20,656 nucleotides of DNA from a virus. The notes under the pieces were generated by a model that saw only the letters and a program-made list of their open reading frames with translations, searched no databases and had not been told where the DNA came from. The stretch covers positions 1 to 20,656 of IMG/VR virus record IMGVR_UViG_3300021091_000503; one strand, given 5' to 3'. Positions within the stretch are counted from its first letter, which is position 1. Every line of letters begins with the position of its first letter. A program made the position numbers and the translations under genes. Shown here in pieces: positions 14,769-20,393 of this stretch.

Positions 14769-15097
14769 TCCTCCCCTCCCCTAGCGGGCTGAAGGCCCTT
14801 CTGAATCCAGCTCAGGCAATGAAGGTAGCCGTGGGCATCGATGAGGTTGTCGTCCTTCTGGCGGTGGCTGTCCCGGCGGAGCTTCAGGGCCACCATCATC
14901 CGGGCCACATCCTCGGCGGTGATGTCACTGTGCAGCTTGGCGTTGATGAGGCCAGTCCACATCAGGGCAATCCCCTCAAAGTCCTCCCGGGGGTTGCCGT
15001 AGGCTTCGTTGCGGTCGCCTAGGATGAGGTCGAGCGAGGCTTCGGAGAAATTGGGGGAAGTGGCTTTGCCGGTCATAAACGAATGGGTGTAGCTCAT
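14765..15097 (-). CDS. DUF6378-like phage protein
   Basis: 110 residues from ATG 15097, whose ATGA overlaps the helicase stop. The core LDLILGDRNEAYGNPREDFE, then IALMWTGLINAKLHSDITAE, then DVARMMVALKLRRDSHRQKD and NLIDAHGYLHCLSW has the pattern of the DUF6378 family found next to helicase and nuclease genes in many phages: LGDR-x-EAYG-x-(P/S)RE, then TAEDVA-x-MM-x-LK, then D-x-(H/A)GY. The role is unknown; the charged conserved residues hint at a nucleotide or nucleic-acid binding fold. A frame extending to 15151 exists but adds residues that overlap the helicase gene. Met8 could also start. Confidence 0.7.
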   Translation of the reverse strand: MSYTHSFMTGKATSPNFSEASLDLILGDRNEAYGNPREDFEGIALMWTGLINAKLHSDITAEDVARMMVALKLRRDSHRQKDDNLIDAHGYLHCLSWIQKGLQPARGGEE

Positions 15098-16431
15098 ACA
15101 GGTGCGTAAGGCAGCAACTTGGTGATGGGCCGGTCGAACATCATCCCGCAACGCCCAGTGCCATCCGAGCGGCCCTTGGCCTGAATTGCGTCCACGTAGA
15201 TGAAACGCAGGTCGTTGTCGGTGATCGTTTGCATCGTGCCGTCAGGCCGATGGTCGGGGGCATTGAGGAAGATGACACGGTCGGCATCCTGCTCCAAGTT
15301 GCCCGACTCACGGAGGTCGGACAGGCGTGGCTCCCGGTTCTCCCGCTCCACGCTACGGCCCAGCTGGGCCAGCAGGATGACAGGCAGGGACAGCTCAATG
15401 GCTAGGTCCTTCATCGCCATCGTGAAGCGGCCAAGGGCCATATCGCGGGTTTCCCCGCGCTCCTGCTGGGCATCGTAGCGTTGCAGGTAGTCCACGCAGA
15501 TCGCTTTGGGCTTGGCAATCTGGGCAAAAGCCTTGGCCCGGGTGACGATGTGCGACAGGGTGCGGTCTTGGTCATACACCGCCACCTGTAGCCCCTTCAC
15601 CTTGGCCAACTCTGCCTTGAATGTCTCCAAGTAGGAGGTTGACAGGCGACCAGACAGGATGTCCCGGTAGGAGATGCCGCACTCCGTCTGGGCGAACAGG
15701 GGCGCCATCTGCTTGGTGGGCATCTCCCGGCTGAACAGCAGCACCTTGCCATCACGTGCCCAATGCTGGGCAATCTGGCGGCAGCAGCTGCTCTTCCCCA
15801 TCCCCGGACGGGCGGAGATGATGATGAGCTCACCCGGCTTAGCCAGCCCGAAGCGCCGGTCCCAGTCGGGCCAAGGGAAGCTCATCCCGATGTCCTTGTC
15901 CGTGTAGGTGCCAGCCTGCACCCGCTCCACTAGCTGAATAGCGGAGTCGGCGGCATCACTCAGGGTCTCCTGCTTCTGGCCCTCGTGGTGCTTGGTGAGG
16001 AGGTTGTTCACCTCCATCACGAAGCCATCGATGGAGCCGCTGTGGGCCAGCGTCTTCTCCGCCATCCGGGAGCAAGTGGCGTGAAGCTCACGCATCACGT
16101 AGTGCTGCCGGACAACATCAATCCAATGGGGCAACTGGGCCGTGGTGCAAGCAGCCTGCGTCATTTCCACCAGCCCAGCCATCCCGCCCACCTCGTGCAG
16201 CTTGTTCACCTTCTTCAGCTCCTCCACAAGGGCGTAGAGCTCCAGCGGCTGGCTGTTCTTATGCTGCCATTGGATGGCCCGCCAGAGGCGGCGGTGATGC
16301 GGGACGTAGAACACCTCCTCATCAATCTTGCCGTCAATCGCCTTGGCCAGCGAGCCCGGGCCATCCAGCAGGATGCAGGAGAGGATGATGCGCTCCCCCT
16401 CCTCAGAATGGGGCAATTCCGGGGCGCTCAC
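15094..16431 (-). CDS. dnaB: DnaB-type replicative helicase
   Basis: 445 residues, close to the size of bacterial DnaB. The N-terminal domain (about 1-150) starts with PHSEEGERIILSCILLDG, as in DnaB. The RecA-like motor follows: Walker A ARPGMGKSS (Gly210, Lys213, Ser214), Walker B AICVDYLQ (Asp314), then LLAQLGRSVERE and RLSDLRESGNLEQDADRVIF, the DnaB signature with the Arg-finger region. It unwinds the phage DNA fork as a hexamer. The GTG start at 16431 overlaps the upstream stop (GTGA at 16428-16431) and has GGGAGGTGA nine bases before it. The gene sits between a Cas4/RecB-like nuclease and a DUF6378-like gene, the core of the replication module. No primase is visible in the window. Confidence 0.92.
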   Translation of the reverse strand: MSAPELPHSEEGERIILSCILLDGPGSLAKAIDGKIDEEVFYVPHHRRLWRAIQWQHKNSQPLELYALVEELKKVNKLHEVGGMAGLVEMTQAACTTAQLPHWIDVVRQHYVMRELHATCSRMAEKTLAHSGSIDGFVMEVNNLLTKHHEGQKQETLSDAADSAIQLVERVQAGTYTDKDIGMSFPWPDWDRRFGLAKPGELIIISARPGMGKSSCCRQIAQHWARDGKVLLFSREMPTKQMAPLFAQTECGISYRDILSGRLSTSYLETFKAELAKVKGLQVAVYDQDRTLSHIVTRAKAFAQIAKPKAICVDYLQRYDAQQERGETRDMALGRFTMAMKDLAIELSLPVILLAQLGRSVERENREPRLSDLRESGNLEQDADRVIFLNAPDHRPDGTMQTITDNDLRFIYVDAIQAKGRSDGTGRCGMMFDRPITKLLPYAPV

Positions 16432-17213
16432 GACGTCACCTCCCGGGGATCGTAGTCACGACGCAGACGCCACAGGAGGCGGCACGCATTGAACCAGTGC
16501 CACGATTCCTCAAGCTGCTGGTTGGTGTAGCGCACGACATCCACCCGCCCCGGCTCGGTCTTGCTGACGTAGATGTTGAGGCCCACCTTCTCATCCCCCC
16601 ACCACACAAGGGTGCCGGGGTTGTATTTCGCCATAATGTAGGCGGCGATCTGGGCGCAATGGTTGCGCTTGAACGGGACCGGCTCGTCCTTCTCAGACTT
16701 GCAGGTTTTGTAGTCGAGGATGCCCAACGCCCTGCCCTCGCTGAAGGCACAGTCGGTGGTGCCAGCGTAGCCAAGCGCCCTGTTCACCACCGCCACCTCC
16801 TGCTCGTGCACCTCCAGACCATTGGCCTTGAGGCCATACAAAGCCTTGTGTGTGGCCTCTACCAGAAGCTCCATCCCAATCGGAACCTCTCCCTCCATCG
16901 CCTTGTGGAAGGCCGTGCCAAATATCTGGGCCTGCTCCATCTCCTTGTCGGCCCTCTCCCGAATGATGGCGGCATACTCCGACAGCGTCGGAGCCACCGC
17001 CAGTGGATCGCCGCTGTCGTAGCAAGCCTCGATGATTTTGTTGGCCTTCCAGCGGTCGAGCTCAGGAGCCGCTGCCTCGTTCAGGATGCTGCTCACGGAG
17101 GGCAGCAGTCGTTCCAGACGGGCATCACGCAGCGTGGTGGCGCGGGTGGTGCCGGTCTTGGTCGTGCGGGTGTGGGACGGTTTCCCGTCTCTCGTGTACC
17201 AGTGTTCGCTCAT
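16428..17213 (-). CDS. PD-(D/E)XK nuclease (Cas4/RecB-like)
   Basis: 261 residues. The C-terminal two-thirds carries the RecB/Cas4-type nuclease pattern: GTAFHKAME (His103), EVAVVNRALGYAGTTDCAF (Glu139 and Asp154), GILDYKTCKS (Asp167, Lys169) and the QIAAYIMA motif (Gln188, Tyr192). The enzyme should cleave single- or double-stranded DNA ends for replication or recombination. There is no cluster of three cysteines near the C-terminus, so the Fe-S cluster typical of Cas4 is unlikely. Position directly before the helicase, overlapping it by four bases, matches many phage replication operons in which this protein is a helicase-linked exonuclease. The ATG at 17213 has no SD and is preceded by a 66-base gap. 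Confidence 0.8.
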   Translation of the reverse strand: MSEHWYTRDGKPSHTRTTKTGTTRATTLRDARLERLLPSVSSILNEAAAPELDRWKANKIIEACYDSGDPLAVAPTLSEYAAIIRERADKEMEQAQIFGTAFHKAMEGEVPIGMELLVEATHKALYGLKANGLEVHEQEVAVVNRALGYAGTTDCAFSEGRALGILDYKTCKSEKDEPVPFKRNHCAQIAAYIMAKYNPGTLVWWGDEKVGLNIYVSKTEPGRVDVVRYTNQQLEESWHWFNACRLLWRLRRDYDPREVTS

Positions 17214-17279
17214 ATGTCGTCGTCAGGTGTCTACCATTGATGCCCGCTTTGCAAGAGTTTTTCCTATTATTTTGGATGA

Positions 17280-17567
17280 CTATGGCAGGGCAATCCTCAG
17301 CGGCTCTGGCTCCTTCACCAGCGCCTTGGGCCAGCCAATCATCGGCTCGGGCTCTGGCCTAGCCTTGCGGGCGGCAAGAATGGCAGCGTGCTCCTCCTTA
17401 TTGACGTAGGCCAGAAGGTAGCCCTTCCGGTTGGCCCTCTCGCCAACCATCTTCGGGTCCACCCGCAGCTCCTGCGCGATGTGCAGGGCACGGTGGCCTT
17501 CGGCCAGCATCCGGTCAATGGATGCCGCCATCTCGGGCGTGTTCAATTTGCGGTATTTTCTAGGCAT
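17280..17567 (-). CDS. Small HTH-like protein (95 aa)
   Basis: 95 residues. The N-terminus (MPRKYRKLNTPEMAASIDRM) is basic and helical, followed by LAEGHRALHIAQELRVDPKM and VGERANRKGYLLAYVNKEEH, which looks like a helix-turn-helix: ALHIAQEL, turn, DPKMVGER. The C-terminus is Pro/Glu-rich and probably disordered. It starts eight bases inside the end of the 74-residue gene, so the two are coupled. It lies directly downstream of the operator-like repeats at 17784-17839, which makes it a candidate repressor of its own operon. No family name is certain, and a role in sensing host conditions is only a guess. Confidence 0.55.
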   Translation of the reverse strand: MPRKYRKLNTPEMAASIDRMLAEGHRALHIAQELRVDPKMVGERANRKGYLLAYVNKEEHAAILAARKARPEPEPMIGWPKALVKEPEPLRIALP

Positions 17568-17784
17568 TGGGATCGATTTGGTTGAGGGTTGGCACCGTGT
17601 ACTCGGTGCGCAGCCATTGGGCTAGTTCGTCGGCGCTGGTGATGTTCTGCGCTGGCCCGTATTTCAGGTGGTTGCGCAGGTAGGAATCGATGTCGCCAAT
17701 CACCTGCGCCATCATTGCTGCCCGCGAGGCTTGGTGGAAATCACGCTCCTCCTCGGGCAGGTTGAATTCAAGAACACCCTTCAT
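17560..17784 (-). CDS. Small phage protein, first gene after the operator pair (74 aa)
   Basis: 74 residues, acidic and helical: MKGVLEFNLPEEERDFHQAS, then RAAMMAQVIGDIDSYLRNHL, then KYGPAQNITSADELAQWLRT. The N-terminal motif (M-x-G-x-L-x-FNLPEE) is common in short proteins of phage replication regions whose function is not established. The ATG at 17784 has no SD; the start codon itself lies at the edge of the second operator-like box (17784-17807), so a bound regulator should block both transcription and ribosome entry. It is the first gene downstream of a 104-base non-coding gap and probably leads a sub-operon with the 95-residue gene and the nuclease. Confidence 0.6.
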   Translation of the reverse strand: MKGVLEFNLPEEERDFHQASRAAMMAQVIGDIDSYLRNHLKYGPAQNITSADELAQWLRTEYTVPTLNQIDPNA

Positions 17785-17807
17785 AGTGTCTGATAGATTG
17801 GACGTTA
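17784..17807 (-). promoter_or_regulatory. Operator-like box B
   Basis: On the minus strand it begins TAACGTCC and ends GACACTA, the last base being the A of the ATG at 17784. It matches box A (17816-17839) at 20 of 24 positions, and the offset between the two is 32 bases, about three helical turns. Inside it the halves GTCCAAT and ATCAGAC form a degenerate inverted repeat. Confidence 0.6.
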
Positions 17808-17815
17808 AGGCTGGT

Positions 17816-17839
17816 TAGTGTCCGATGTATCGGACGTTA
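17816..17839 (-). promoter_or_regulatory. Operator-like box A with perfect palindrome
   Basis: It matches box B at 20 of 24 positions. Its core, GTCCGAT-GT-ATCGGAC at 17820-17835, is a perfect 7-bp inverted repeat with a two-base centre, the form of a dimeric HTH repressor site. No third copy was seen in the window. Confidence 0.6.
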
Positions 17840-17850
17840 GGTGGCTTCCT

Positions 17851-17892
17851 TCAGGGCCTCGGCAATGGCTGGGAACTAGGTGTGTCGCTCAC
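17851..17892 (-). CDS. Possible 13-residue mini-gene or truncated gene
   Basis: GTG at 17890-17892 overlaps the stop of the 84-residue gene (GTGA) and has GGAGG seven bases before it. It encodes only MSDTPSSQPLPRP before TGA at 17851-17853. The opening MSDT resembles the start of the neighbouring membrane protein gene (ATG AGT GAC ACA) and of the 84-residue gene (GTG AGT GAC GCC). Another frame of the same stretch reads FPAIAEALKEAT, like a protein end. It may be a decayed gene remnant or a leader peptide. Low confidence. Confidence 0.25.
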   Translation of the reverse strand: MSDTPSSQPLPRP

Positions 17893-18143
17893 GGCTGCGC
17901 CTCCTTTCGGGCGGCGTGCAGCATCCGGTTAAACTTGTCTTGCGCCTCGCGTAACTGGCCTCCTTTTACCGTTTCGGGCAACATCCAGATGGCGGCGGCA
18001 CAGCGTGCTGCCCATTGGTCGATCTCGGAGTCAGCAACGTGCAACCGCTCCCGCAGCTCGGCGTTCTCGGCCTCCAGCTTGTCCAGCTTGGCTCTATAGT
18101 CTACGCACGCGGCTAGGAGTTTTTGTTCTGTGGCGTCACTCAC
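17889..18143 (-). CDS. Small coiled-coil protein (84 aa)
   Basis: 84 residues from GTG 18143, which overlaps the stop of the membrane-protein gene (GTGA) and has GGAGGGTGA eight bases before it; the longer frame up to 18194 is thus not needed. Residues 10-45 (ACVDYRAKLDKLEAENAELR, then ERLHVADSEIDQWAARCAAA) form a predicted coiled coil with heptad Leu. The tail (GQLREAQDKFNRMLHAARKE) is a second charged helix. Next to a single-pass membrane protein and a lysozyme-like gene, it could be a soluble partner in lysis or a regulatory protein. Not recognised as a named family. Confidence 0.6.
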   Translation of the reverse strand: MSDATEQKLLAACVDYRAKLDKLEAENAELRERLHVADSEIDQWAARCAAAIWMLPETVKGGQLREAQDKFNRMLHAARKEAQP

Positions 18144-18328
18144 GGCCTCACCCTCCATTCCAGACGGGTGTCGCCCTTGTCGTCCACCAGCCACACCGCC
18201 GCGTTGTGCCTCACCGCCTGCTGCTCCACCTCACGCTGCCCCACCCAGCGGCCAGCGTAGAAGAAGCCAAAGGCCAGAAAGACGAAGGCCACGGAGGCCA
18301 TTGCCAGATCAATTATTGTGTCACTCAT
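18140..18328 (-). CDS. Single-pass membrane protein (62 aa; spanin- or holin-like)
   Basis: 62 residues. A hydrophobic stretch at about 8-27 (LAMASVAFVFLAFGFFYAGR) is followed by a charged tail (WVGQREVEQQAVRHNAAVWL, then VDDKGDTRLEWRVRP). The N-terminus is short and acidic, so this is a type II or III single-pass protein. Its neighbours are a coiled-coil gene and a lysozyme-like gene with a signal peptide, so a role in lysis (pinholin, i-spanin-like) is possible but not shown. The ATG at 18328 has no SD; a 37-base gap separates it from the upstream 66-residue gene. Confidence 0.6.
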   Translation of the reverse strand: MSDTIIDLAMASVAFVFLAFGFFYAGRWVGQREVEQQAVRHNAAVWLVDDKGDTRLEWRVRP

Positions 18329-18365
18329 TTGACTAGGAAGCTAAGTCGTTAGTGCAGCTTCCTAG

Positions 18366-18566
18366 TTAGGAAGCCTCTTCGATGGCGTTGTCCACCCGCG
18401 AAGCCTTCTTGCGGTGGTAGTTGGCGAGGCAGCGGTGGTTGTGAATCTTGCGGAGCAGTTCCTTCTCCCGCTCTGCCCACTCCTGTCTCTCCACGATGGA
18501 ATGGCAGTCCTTATTGGACACCAGCTTTACCCCAAAGCACGCTAGCAGTTTGTTTATTGTGTTCAT
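18366..18566 (-). CDS. Small basic unknown protein (66 aa)
   Basis: 66 residues from the ATG at 18566 (a TTG at 18572 would add two). It begins MNTINKLLACFGVKLVSNKD and continues with charged helix (ERQEWAEREKELLRKIHNHR, then CLANYHRKKASRVDNAIEEA). The sequence could form a short amphipathic N-terminus followed by a coil, but matches no family I know. It overlaps the 3' end of the lysozyme-like gene by 56 bases in another frame. The ATG has GGGAGG only 19 bases upstream, too far to be a normal ribosome site, so coupling to the lysozyme gene is more likely. Confidence 0.5.
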   Translation of the reverse strand: MNTINKLLACFGVKLVSNKDCHSIVERQEWAEREKELLRKIHNHRCLANYHRKKASRVDNAIEEAS

Positions 18567-18936
18567 ACGCAATCATTTCGACACGCCTCCCGTAGGCCAG
18601 CGTCTCTTCGCTCTTGTGGCCCCTCGGACCACCCTTGTGCACCCGCGCCAGCGTCTGCACATCCCCCAGCGCCCACGCCCTCGGGACGTAACGCAACATA
18701 TACCCCTCCACCACTTTCTTGGCCTTCTCTAAGTCGTCGCAATCCGACCAGCTGCCACCCACACCACTGTCCTGCCAGTAGGCCCTGCTGATTTGCAGCG
18801 GCCCACGATACTCCCCCCAAGACACACGCCCCAGCCTCCCTCCACTCTCCACCCGATGCAGCGCAACCCAGAACGCCGCACTAGGCGCAGCTGAACAAGC
18901 TGTTGAAAGGAGGAGGATGGACAGGAGCGTGCGCAA
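18511..18936 (-). CDS. Secreted lysozyme / lytic-transglycosylase-like protein
   Basis: 141 residues. Residues 1-20 (MRTLLSILLLSTACSAAPSA) form an export signal, possibly with a lipobox-like Cys14. The mature part has the lysozyme-like pattern: WVALHRVESGG with catalytic-type Glu30, GPLQIS at about 45-50, and VHKGGPRGHKSEETLAYGRR near 99-118, as in small transglycosylase-like endolysins. It should cut the host cell wall from the periplasm (signal-dependent secretion). Start: TTG at 18936 with AAGGAG nine bases upstream, 13 bases after the SSB-like gene stop; no ATG or GTG fits. Placing a lysis enzyme in the replication operon is unusual; the signal peptide suggests export without a holin. Confidence 0.75.
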   Translation of the reverse strand: MRTLLSILLLSTACSAAPSAAFWVALHRVESGGRLGRVSWGEYRGPLQISRAYWQDSGVGGSWSDCDDLEKAKKVVEGYMLRYVPRAWALGDVQTLARVHKGGPRGHKSEETLAYGRRVEMIAYEHNKQTASVLWGKAGVQ

Positions 18937-18949
18937 GGGGAAGCTCTCC

Positions 18950-19576
18950 TTAGAAGGGGGCGTCGTCGGCCCCGGAGGCGTCAGCCGCCACCGTCTCCGC
19001 CTGCGTCACCCGGCTGTTGCTGCGGCTCTTGGCCTCGTCCGACGCATCGATTTTGGAACGAATCCATTCAGGCACCACATCCGGCACCACAATCGTTCCC
19101 GATTCGGGAATGTCGAATACCACCGTGTCCATCGAGGGACGTACAGGACCCATCCCCTTGGTGAGCGGCATCACCCCCTGAATGCGGGCATAGATGCGGG
19201 ACGGATCGGCCTTCCCGGGCTTGTGCACGATGTTCAGCAGGCAGTTGGCCCCGATGATGTTCTTCAGGTCAAACCCAGCCAGCTCCTCGTTGGTGAAGGG
19301 CCGCCCACGCCAGCTCTCCAGCACCCCACGGAGCGTGGCCTTCTTGCCAATGCTCATCGTATACTCAGAGGAGATGATGCGCGGCTTGGGACCATCCTCG
19401 GTGGAGATGGTCTCGTGGGGCAGCTCCCAGCAGATCATCACCTTGCGGGCGGCTCGGTATTGGGGGTTGCCCGGGTCCTGTGTCCCCAGATCAATCACCC
19501 CATAACAGACGGCCTGATGCACCCCAGCGGGCACCGGCTCGATGGACTTACCACTGTCAGCTTTAACGGTAGGCAT
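18950..19576 (-). CDS. SSB-like single-stranded DNA-binding protein
   Basis: 208 residues. The body (VPAGVHQAVCYGVIDLGTQD, then KVMICWELPHET, SEYTMSIGKKATLRGVLESW, RGRPFTNEELAGFDLKNIIG, CLLNIVHK) has the beta-strand pattern of an OB-type fold and resembles small DNA-binding proteins of tailed phages. The C-terminus (VAADASGADDAPF) is an acidic, disordered tail ending in DDAPF, close to the DDDIPF tip by which bacterial SSB proteins recruit replication partners. It should coat single-stranded DNA in replication or recombination and may bind the helicase or the Cas4-like nuclease. The ATG at 19576 has no SD. A CTCCCC/GGGGAG hairpin lies 18-34 bases upstream. The assignment rests on the tip, fold pattern and location. 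Confidence 0.7.
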   Translation of the reverse strand: MPTVKADSGKSIEPVPAGVHQAVCYGVIDLGTQDPGNPQYRAARKVMICWELPHETISTEDGPKPRIISSEYTMSIGKKATLRGVLESWRGRPFTNEELAGFDLKNIIGANCLLNIVHKPGKADPSRIYARIQGVMPLTKGMGPVRPSMDTVVFDIPESGTIVVPDVVPEWIRSKIDASDEAKSRSNSRVTQAETVAADASGADDAPF

Positions 19577-19593
19577 ATGTGTTTTGGTTTTGG

Positions 19594-19610
19594 CTCCCCA
19601 TTACGGGGAG
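19594..19610 (-). other. Hairpin between the 86-aa gene and the SSB-like gene
   Basis: CTCCCC at 19594-19599 and GGGGAG at 19605-19610 form a 6-bp stem with a five-base loop. No U-run follows in the direction of minus-strand transcription (the next bases are CCAAAACC), so it is more likely a processing or stabilising hairpin than a terminator. A similar C-rich/G-rich hairpin occurs at 355-372. Confidence 0.4.
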
Positions 19611-19615
19611 AAGTG

Positions 19616-19876
19616 TTAGTTGGTGCCAGTGGGCTTGCTGCTCACCATAATGTTGCCGCCCTTCACCTCCATCGAGAAGCCAGCGGCCTCCCGGGTGCGC
19701 CGCAGCTCGGCATAGAGCTCCTTGGCGTGCAGAACAGCATCCTCCTGCTCCTTGCAGGTGGGCTCCAATTCAAACGTGGACAGGATTCCGTCGAGGATCA
19801 CCTCGGTACGGACCATCAGTTCTATGACGCACTCGATGTCGTCATTCCGGCTCTTGCTGGTAGTGTTGTTGCTCAT
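19616..19876 (-). CDS. Small acidic helical protein, first gene of the minus-strand module (86 aa)
   Basis: 86 residues from ATG 19876 (a frame extending to 19903 adds nine residues and is less likely). The sequence is charged and mostly helical: NDDIECVIELMVRTEVILDG, then FELEPTCKEQEDAVLHAKEL, then YAELRRTREAAGFSMEVKGG. No family is recognised. The start is preceded by GGTGGTGGGG with TACGGT seven bases before the ATG, and a perfect AT-rich palindrome lies 25 bases upstream, so the first gene of the module is closely controlled. Its place before the SSB-like gene suggests an early regulator or replication accessory. Confidence 0.55.
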   Translation of the reverse strand: MSNNTTSKSRNDDIECVIELMVRTEVILDGILSTFELEPTCKEQEDAVLHAKELYAELRRTREAAGFSMEVKGGNIMVSSKPTGTN

Positions 19877-19900
19877 CCCCACCACCGTACACCATTTCCC

Positions 19901-19923
19901 CAAAAATAAAAGATTTATTTTTG
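19901..19923. promoter_or_regulatory. Perfect AT-rich inverted repeat upstream of the 86-aa gene
   Basis: The arms CAAAAATAAA and TTTATTTTTG are perfect 10-bp complements around AGA. The repeat lies 25 bases upstream of ATG 19876, stands out in a GC-rich genome, and could be a repressor site, a bent promoter element or, on the minus strand, a weak U-rich terminator. The minus-strand bases after it are GGGGAAATGG, so termination is not favoured. Confidence 0.55.
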
Positions 19924-20233
19924 AGAGGTGGGCAAGACCCTCCTTGGATGTGCTTTACGTAATTTCTTGTTGAAAAAACAGGGCATTATTCCCGTCATCC
20001 AATACGCTGGTGCTGATGCAGGAACACGGGTGCACAGTTCACCCATTGCTGGGTGAAACATCCAGACGCTGTCTGCCGAGAGACGAGGTTTCCGGTATGC
20101 TGCCGCCCGTGCTGGTAGGCCATTGCCCACGGGTTGTTCGGCGGTTCACTCCCAAAGGGAGCCTATTAAGGAGGGCTGGTGCTGTCCGTCAGGCCCTCCG
20201 CCAGAACCGTTGAGTGCTGCCTTGCGCAGGTCA
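19924..20233 (-). ncRNA. Structured non-coding leader ahead of the replication genes
   Basis: No convincing gene is present. Strong stems are packed together: TTCACCCA/TGGGTGAA (20038-20057, perfect 8 bp), GCCG+CCCGTG with CACGGG+CGGC (20102-20142, one bulge), CTCCC/GGGAG (20149-20161) and GGAGGGC/GCCCTCC (20170-20199). This is typical of a structured RNA. If transcribed from the promoter at 20240-20267, it would be a leader or RNA of up to about 350 nt before the 86-residue gene. No match to tRNA, tmRNA, RNase P or a known riboswitch is apparent. The strand is inferred from the promoter. Confidence 0.45.
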
Positions 20234-20239
20234 CCACCC

Positions 20240-20267
20240 ACCGTATCAAACCCTTCTACCCTGACAA
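20240..20267 (-). promoter_or_regulatory. Minus-strand promoter P2
   Basis: TTGTCA (20262-20267 on the plus strand as TGACAA) and TACGGT (20240-20245) are separated by 16 bases. The -35 overlaps the U-run of the terminator just upstream. Transcription would start near 20233 and cross the structured region toward the replication genes. Confidence 0.5.
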
Positions 20268-20301
20268 AAAGAAACCCTCACCCCGCTACGCAGGGTGAGG
20301 G
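20265..20301 (-). terminator. Intrinsic terminator (minus strand)
   Basis: The perfect 9-bp stem CCCTCACCC/GGGTGAGGG at 20275-20301 is followed, in minus-strand direction, by TTTCTTTTTG at 20265-20274, a good U-run. It would end RNA coming from promoter P1 at 20366-20393. In the plus direction no U-run follows, so it is directional. Confidence 0.7.
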
Positions 20302-20359
20302 CCGTGGACTAGGTGACTAATCTAGTCCGGTAGAAGAGCGACACAATGAACAACTGGCG
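20265..20359 (-). ncRNA. Candidate small RNA of about 95 nt
   Basis: Bounded by promoter P1 (start near 20359) and the terminator. It holds a 7-bp stem, GGACTAG/CTAGTCC at 20306-20328, then the terminator hairpin. Neither a start codon with SD nor a plausible peptide is visible. This may be an antisense or regulatory RNA, an attenuated leader, or an antitermination site of the replication operon. Confidence 0.5.
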
Positions 20360-20365
20360 ACTCCC

Positions 20366-20393
20366 ACCCTACCACACGATGCTGTTCCGTCAA
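20366..20393 (-). promoter_or_regulatory. Minus-strand promoter P1
   Basis: TTGACG (20388-20393 as CGTCAA) and TAGGGT (20366-20371 as ACCCTA) are 16 bases apart, with A/T-rich sequence upstream that could act as an UP element. The -10 context GTGGTAGGGTGGGAGT is almost the same as the plus-strand -10 region at 550-561 (14 of 16 bases). Confidence 0.6.

Noticed and set aside
16428-17213. CRISPR Cas4 or CRISPR array
   Set aside because: The nuclease is of Cas4/RecB type, but there is no Cys cluster, no other cas gene and no regularly spaced repeats in the window.
20011-20060. CTGATG followed by GAAA, as in a hammerhead ribozyme
   Set aside because: The conserved CTGATGA is not present (CTGATGC), and the GAAA lies inside the 8-bp stem, so the fold is not possible.
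19915-20213. Frames of about 65-71 codons in the structured region on both strands
   Set aside because: They run through strong hairpins, lack good ribosome sites and show no recognisable protein pattern. The 71-codon minus frame is the best of them and cannot be fully excluded.
20306-20371. tRNA-like look of the region around 20306-20371
   Set aside because: There is a short stem and GGTAGAAGAGCG, but no acceptor stem, no T-loop (GTTCRA) and no complete cloverleaf on either strand.
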